This document shows, in pieces, positions 60,803 through 64,000 of a stretch of 64,000 bases of DNA. Every line of letters begins with the position of its first letter. Position 1 is the stretch's first letter. The DNA lies in contig NZ_VCNG01000014.1 in NCBI RefSeq assembly GCF_006227205.1, positions 88,946 through 152,945 on the forward strand, given 5' to 3'. This DNA is from Pseudomonas sp. ICMP22404 (GTDB taxonomy: Bacteria; Pseudomonadota; Gammaproteobacteria; Pseudomonadales; Pseudomonadaceae). A program made the translations under genes and the position numbers. The notes under the pieces are model-generated. The model had not been told where the DNA came from. It did no database searches and saw only the letters and a list, made by a program, of their open reading frames with translations.

Positions 60803-63800
60803 CTATGACATGGCGCGAGCTTTCAAGGCCTGGGACATCGCCTCGCCCAACCTGGCCACATGAGGGGCCTTGACCACGGTGTTGTGGGTGCCGGGAAGGG
60901 CGGTCACGTTCACCTGGTCATTGAGCAACCCGCGCCAGCCCAGGGTCGGGTCGTTGCGTTGCTGTTCGCTCGCGGTGAACAGCGATACCTCGAGCGGGCT
61001 CGGTGGGCTGACGTAGGCGCCGATGGCCTGCCGCATCGCATAGGCAACCCCCAGGTGGGTACGCAGCAGGGCGGCGTCGATGTCGTGGGGCAGTTCCTCC
61101 GGTAACAGGCCGTGGGTGATGCACAGCGTCAGCATCGCGTCGATGGCCGAGTGCTGTGCCAGTTCTGTCAGTTGTCCGAGCAGGTCGGGGGTGATCTGCG
61201 TGGGGAGCCAGGCCATCAGGAACTGCGCTTCGCTTACCGCTTGTGTCGGCACCGGTTCAGGGCGTGCCGACGCATCGATGATGCCAAGGAATTCCACGAC
61301 CTCACCGCTGGCGAGCAGTTGACGGGCCATTTCATAGGCGATCAGACCTCCGGCCGACCAACCGGCAATCCGGTACGGACCTTGCGGCTGGACCTGACGG
61401 ATGCCCGCCAGGTAACGCGTGGCCATGGACGGAACGTCCGACAGCGGCGCTTCTCCCGCCACCAGGCCACTGGCGGCCAGGCCATAGACCGGAACCTGGG
61501 GATCCAGCGACGGTGCCAGGTCCCGTGCGTATTGCACTTCGCCACCGAGTGGGTGCACCAGGTACAGCGGCCGTTGGGAACCGCTGCGACGGATCGGCAC
61601 CAGGTTGCTGTTGGCCCCCGGTCGGGCTTGCCCATCGAGGGTCCTGGCGAAACCGGCAATGGTCGGTTCGACGAACAGGTCGCGCACGGCGATGGGCTTG
61701 CCAAGTACCTTGCGCAAGCGCGAAGCCATCTGCACCGCCATCAACGAAATACCGCCGAGGCTGAAGAAGTCATCGTGACGGCTGATGCGCTCCTGTTTGA
61801 ACAGGTCCCGCCAGAGCGCCGCGATGGCGATTTCGGTCTCGCCCCGAGGAGCTTCGTAAGGCAAGGCTGGGGCCGGGCTGTCTTCGGTGCCGGTCGGCGA
61901 GGCCACGGCGGTGACCGAGCGCACCAGCGGCGGCGTGTTTTCCAGCAACTGTCCGATGGACTGCCGTGGGTCGGTGACCAGGTTTTCCAGCACCTTGGCG
62001 AACAGTCCGGCGATATTCTGCACGGTCTCTCGGTCGAACAGGTCGTTGGCAAATTGCAGGCTGCCGCCGATGCGCTCGCCATTGTCGACCAGTGACAGCG
62101 ACAGGTCGAACTGGGTGGTGTTGTGCGGGCTTTCCAGGGTTTGCACCGCAAGCCCCGGCAGTTGCAGCGGCGCCGGTGGCGTGTTGTCCAGGCTCAACAT
62201 CACCTGGAACAACGGGCTGTGGCTCATGCTGCGAGTCGGCTGCAATGCACTGACCACCTGCTCGAAGGGCAGGTCCTGGTGACTGTAGGCCGCCAGTGTC
62301 TGGTCCTTGATCCGCGCCAGCAACCCGTCGATACGGCTGTCGCGCCCGGTATCGATCCTCAACGCCAGGGTGTTGGCGAAGAAACCGATCAGCGCCTCCA
62401 GCTCCGGCCGCTGACGGTTGGCCACCGGCGTGCCGACCACCACGTCGTGCTGTCCGCTCAGGTGGCTCATCAACACCGACCAGCCGGCCAGCAGCACCAT
62501 GAACAACGTGGTGCCTTGGGCCTGGCTGAAGGCACGCAGTTCGGCACTGAGGGATGCGGAAAAGGCACAGTCGACGATACCGCCGGCATAGCTCTGTATC
62601 GCCGGACGCGGACGATCCAGCGGCAGGTTCAGCAGTGCGGGCGCGCCTTCCAGATGTTGTCGCCAGAAGTCGATCTGCGCCTGCAACGCCGGGCCTTCGA
62701 GGGATTTGCGCTGCCAGGCGGCATAGTCCACATATTGCAGCGCCAGCGGTGGCAACGGGTCTTTCTGGCCTTGGGCGAATGCGCTGTAGAGCACGCTCAC
62801 TTCCCGGGCCAGGACGCTGTTGGACCATCCATCGGAGACGATGTGGTGCAAGGTCATGAACAGCACATGCTCGTCGTCCGCCAGCTGCACCAGGTGGCCG
62901 CGCATCAACGGTCCCTGGCCCAGGTCGAACAACTGCGTGGCGTTGAGGTGACCGAGGTGCTCCAGCGTGGCCGTGCGTTCGTCGGCCGGCATCGGGCGCA
63001 GGTCCTGTTGCTCCAGCTGGAAGCGGTAGTCGGCCGGGGCGATTTTTTGCACCGGCTCGCCGTCCACCAGCTCGAAACGGGTACGCAGGGTTTCATGGCG
63101 CGCCACCAGGCGGTCGAGTGTGGCTTGTAAGGCGGCCTTATCCAGCGAGCCCGTCAGGCGCAGGGCCAGGGGCAAGTGGTAGGCGGCGCCGGCCGCATGG
63201 TCCAGGTGATCGAGGAACCAAAGCCGTTGCTGGGAGAAGGACAACGGCAGCCGTCCCGAGCGATTGGCCAGTGGAATCGATGCCGTCTCATTGGGCGACG
63301 CGCTGTGGACCAGCGCCGCAAGGCCACGCACCGTCGGTGCGTCGAACAGTTCGCGCAAGGTAATCCGCGCGCCCAGTTTGCGGCGCAGCCTGGACAGCAA
63401 CTGCACGGCGAGCAGCGAGTGACCGCCCAGTTCGAGGAAGCCGTCGTTACGGCCAACCTGATCCAGGTGCAGCAGGCCTTTCCAGATCTCGGCGATGGCG
63501 ATCTCGGTGTCACCCAGCGGCGCCTCGTAGGCTTTGCTGGCGAGGGCGTCCTGACCGGGTTCGGGCAGGGCGCGACGGTCGAGCTTGCCGTTGGCGGTGA
63601 GGGGCAGGGCGTCCAGGTGCACGAAGGCGCTGGGCACCATGTACTCGGGCAATCCGCTCAATAGCGCACTGCGCAGTTGCTCGGCCGGGACCGGCTCGCC
63701 GCAGACATAGGCCACCAGGCGTTTGCTCTCCGCGTCGCCCTGGCTGTCCTCACGGGCGATCACTACGGCTTCGCGAATACCCGGGCAAGCCACCAGGGCG

Positions 63801-64000
63801 TTCTCGATCTCACCCAACTCGATACGGAAGCCGCGGATCTTCACCTGGAAGTCGTTGCGGCCCAGGTATTCGAGCGTGCCATCGGCCATCCAACGACCGA
63901 GGTCGCCGGTCTTGTACAGGCGGGCGTTCGGCTCACTGCTGAACGGATCGGCGATGAAACGCTCGGCGCTCAGCTCCGGCCGATTCAGGTAACCCCGGGC
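60803..64000 (-). CDS. C-terminal part of a large NRPS ending A-T-C-T-TE (SyrE/thanamycin type), partial
   Basis: The reading frame is open to the window edge, so 1065 C-terminal residues are visible. Domains: end of an A domain (YKTGDLGRW, GRNDFQVKIRGFRIELGEIE, NGKLDRRALP); T (ELGGHSLLAVQLL); C with HHIVSDGWS (about 250-690); T (SLGGISLMAVQM, about 720-795); and TE (GWSAGG, about 810-1060). There is no A domain between the last C and T. In syringomycin-type synthetases (SyrE) the last module lacks its A domain and receives 4-chlorothreonine from a separate A-T protein, halogenase and shuttle enzyme. Those partner genes would lie outside this window. The A-domain code of the visible module cannot be read. 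Confidence 0.93.
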   Translation of the reverse strand, partial: ARGYLNRPELSAERFIADPFSSEPNARLYKTGDLGRWMADGTLEYLGRNDFQVKIRGFRIELGEIENALVACPGIREAVVIAREDSQGDAESKRLVAYVCGEPVPAEQLRSALLSGLPEYMVPSAFVHLDALPLTANGKLDRRALPEPGQDALASKAYEAPLGDTEIAIAEIWKGLLHLDQVGRNDGFLELGGHSLLAVQLLSRLRRKLGARITLRELFDAPTVRGLAALVHSASPNETASIPLANRSGRLPLSFSQQRLWFLDHLDHAAGAAYHLPLALRLTGSLDKAALQATLDRLVARHETLRTRFELVDGEPVQKIAPADYRFQLEQQDLRPMPADERTATLEHLGHLNATQLFDLGQGPLMRGHLVQLADDEHVLFMTLHHIVSDGWSNSVLAREVSVLYSAFAQGQKDPLPPLALQYVDYAAWQRKSLEGPALQAQIDFWRQHLEGAPALLNLPLDRPRPAIQSYAGGIVDCAFSASLSAELRAFSQAQGTTLFMVLLAGWSVLMSHLSGQHDVVVGTPVANRQRPELEALIGFFANTLALRIDTGRDSRIDGLLARIKDQTLAAYSHQDLPFEQVVSALQPTRSMSHSPLFQVMLSLDNTPPAPLQLPGLAVQTLESPHNTTQFDLSLSLVDNGERIGGSLQFANDLFDRETVQNIAGLFAKVLENLVTDPRQSIGQLLENTPPLVRSVTAVASPTGTEDSPAPALPYEAPRGETEIAIAALWRDLFKQERISRHDDFFSLGGISLMAVQMASRLRKVLGKPIAVRDLFVEPTIAGFARTLDGQARPGANSNLVPIRRSGSQRPLYLVHPLGGEVQYARDLAPSLDPQVPVYGLAASGLVAGEAPLSDVPSMATRYLAGIRQVQPQGPYRIAGWSAGGLIAYEMARQLLASGEVVEFLGIIDASARPEPVPTQAVSEAQFLMAWLPTQITPDLLGQLTELAQHSAIDAMLTLCITHGLLPEELPHDIDAALLRTHLGVAYAMRQAIGAYVSPPSPLEVSLFTASEQQRNDPTLGWRGLLNDQVNVTALPGTHNTVVKAPHVARLGEAMSQALKARAMS

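Noticed and set aside
63889..64000. ATG at 63889 as start of the right-edge NRPS
   Set aside because: The frame continues to base 64000 with A-domain sequence (ARGYLNRPEL ... YKTGDLGRW), so the gene extends beyond the window.
1..64000. Prophage, integrative element or transposon
   Set aside because: No integrase, transposase, capsid gene or tRNA-linked direct repeat was recognised anywhere in the window.

Overview
The window is a chromosomal segment of a fluorescent Pseudomonas, most likely the P. fluorescens complex and plausibly close to plant-associated strains of the P. corrugata/P. brassicacearum type. GC content is high, codon use is Pseudomonas-like, core gene blocks follow the usual Pseudomonas order (npp-mltD-gloB-rnhA-dnaQ; nadK-phosphatase-rhomboid-yeaC-DUF2797-pepN), and REP palindromes with the TGTGGGAGC end recur throughout. 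No rRNA, tRNA, CRISPR array, transposase or phage gene was recognised.

Layout. 1-9.4 kb is mostly core: a peptide/nucleoside-antibiotic ABC importer with two tandem binding proteins (running off the left edge), mltD, gloB, a methyltransferase, rnhA and dnaQ. 9.6-14 kb holds a GNAT acetyltransferase, a LysR regulator, a flavin reductase and an arsR-arsB pair without arsC. 14-21.7 kb is core again: DUF1853, nadK, a metallophosphatase, rhomboid, yeaC, DUF2797 and pepN. 22-30.6 kb carries a YCF48-like protein with an MMPL/RND pump, then a 1567-residue DUF6543 (dermonecrotic-toxin-domain) protein. 30.7-37.6 kb is a sugar-acid (probably pentonate) catabolic cluster: FadR-type regulator, IlvD/Edd dehydratase, MFS importer, FAH-family (AraD1) enzyme and a semialdehyde dehydrogenase. 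Two FadR-type operator sequences lie in the divergent promoter region.

37.9-43.5 kb is one 1869-residue secreted modular enzyme: an AlgE-type mannuronan C5-epimerase fused to an SGNH O-acetylhydrolase and RTX repeats, the architecture described for P. syringae PsmE. 43.9-47.2 kb holds a CopD-like membrane protein, a HemN paralogue without a canonical radical-SAM cluster, and true hemN.

47.3-64 kb is a specialised-metabolite region, all on the minus strand. It contains an OprM/NodT outer-membrane lipoprotein with a small coupled gene, a LuxR regulator, and an operon of rhamnosyltransferase-like GT1, dimodular NRPS (C-A-T-C-A-T-TE) and FAD monooxygenase. The two adenylation codes read as Ser and Pro. 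Together with the glycosyltransferase and monooxygenase this matches the brabantamide (SB-253514) cluster. An 80-bp promoter block is shared between the luxR gene and the glycosyltransferase gene, which suggests common control. At the right edge is the 3' end of a second large NRPS. It ends A-T-C-T-TE, with no A domain in the last module; this is the hallmark of syringomycin-type (SyrE/thanamycin/cormycin) synthetases, whose last residue, chlorothreonine, is supplied in trans.
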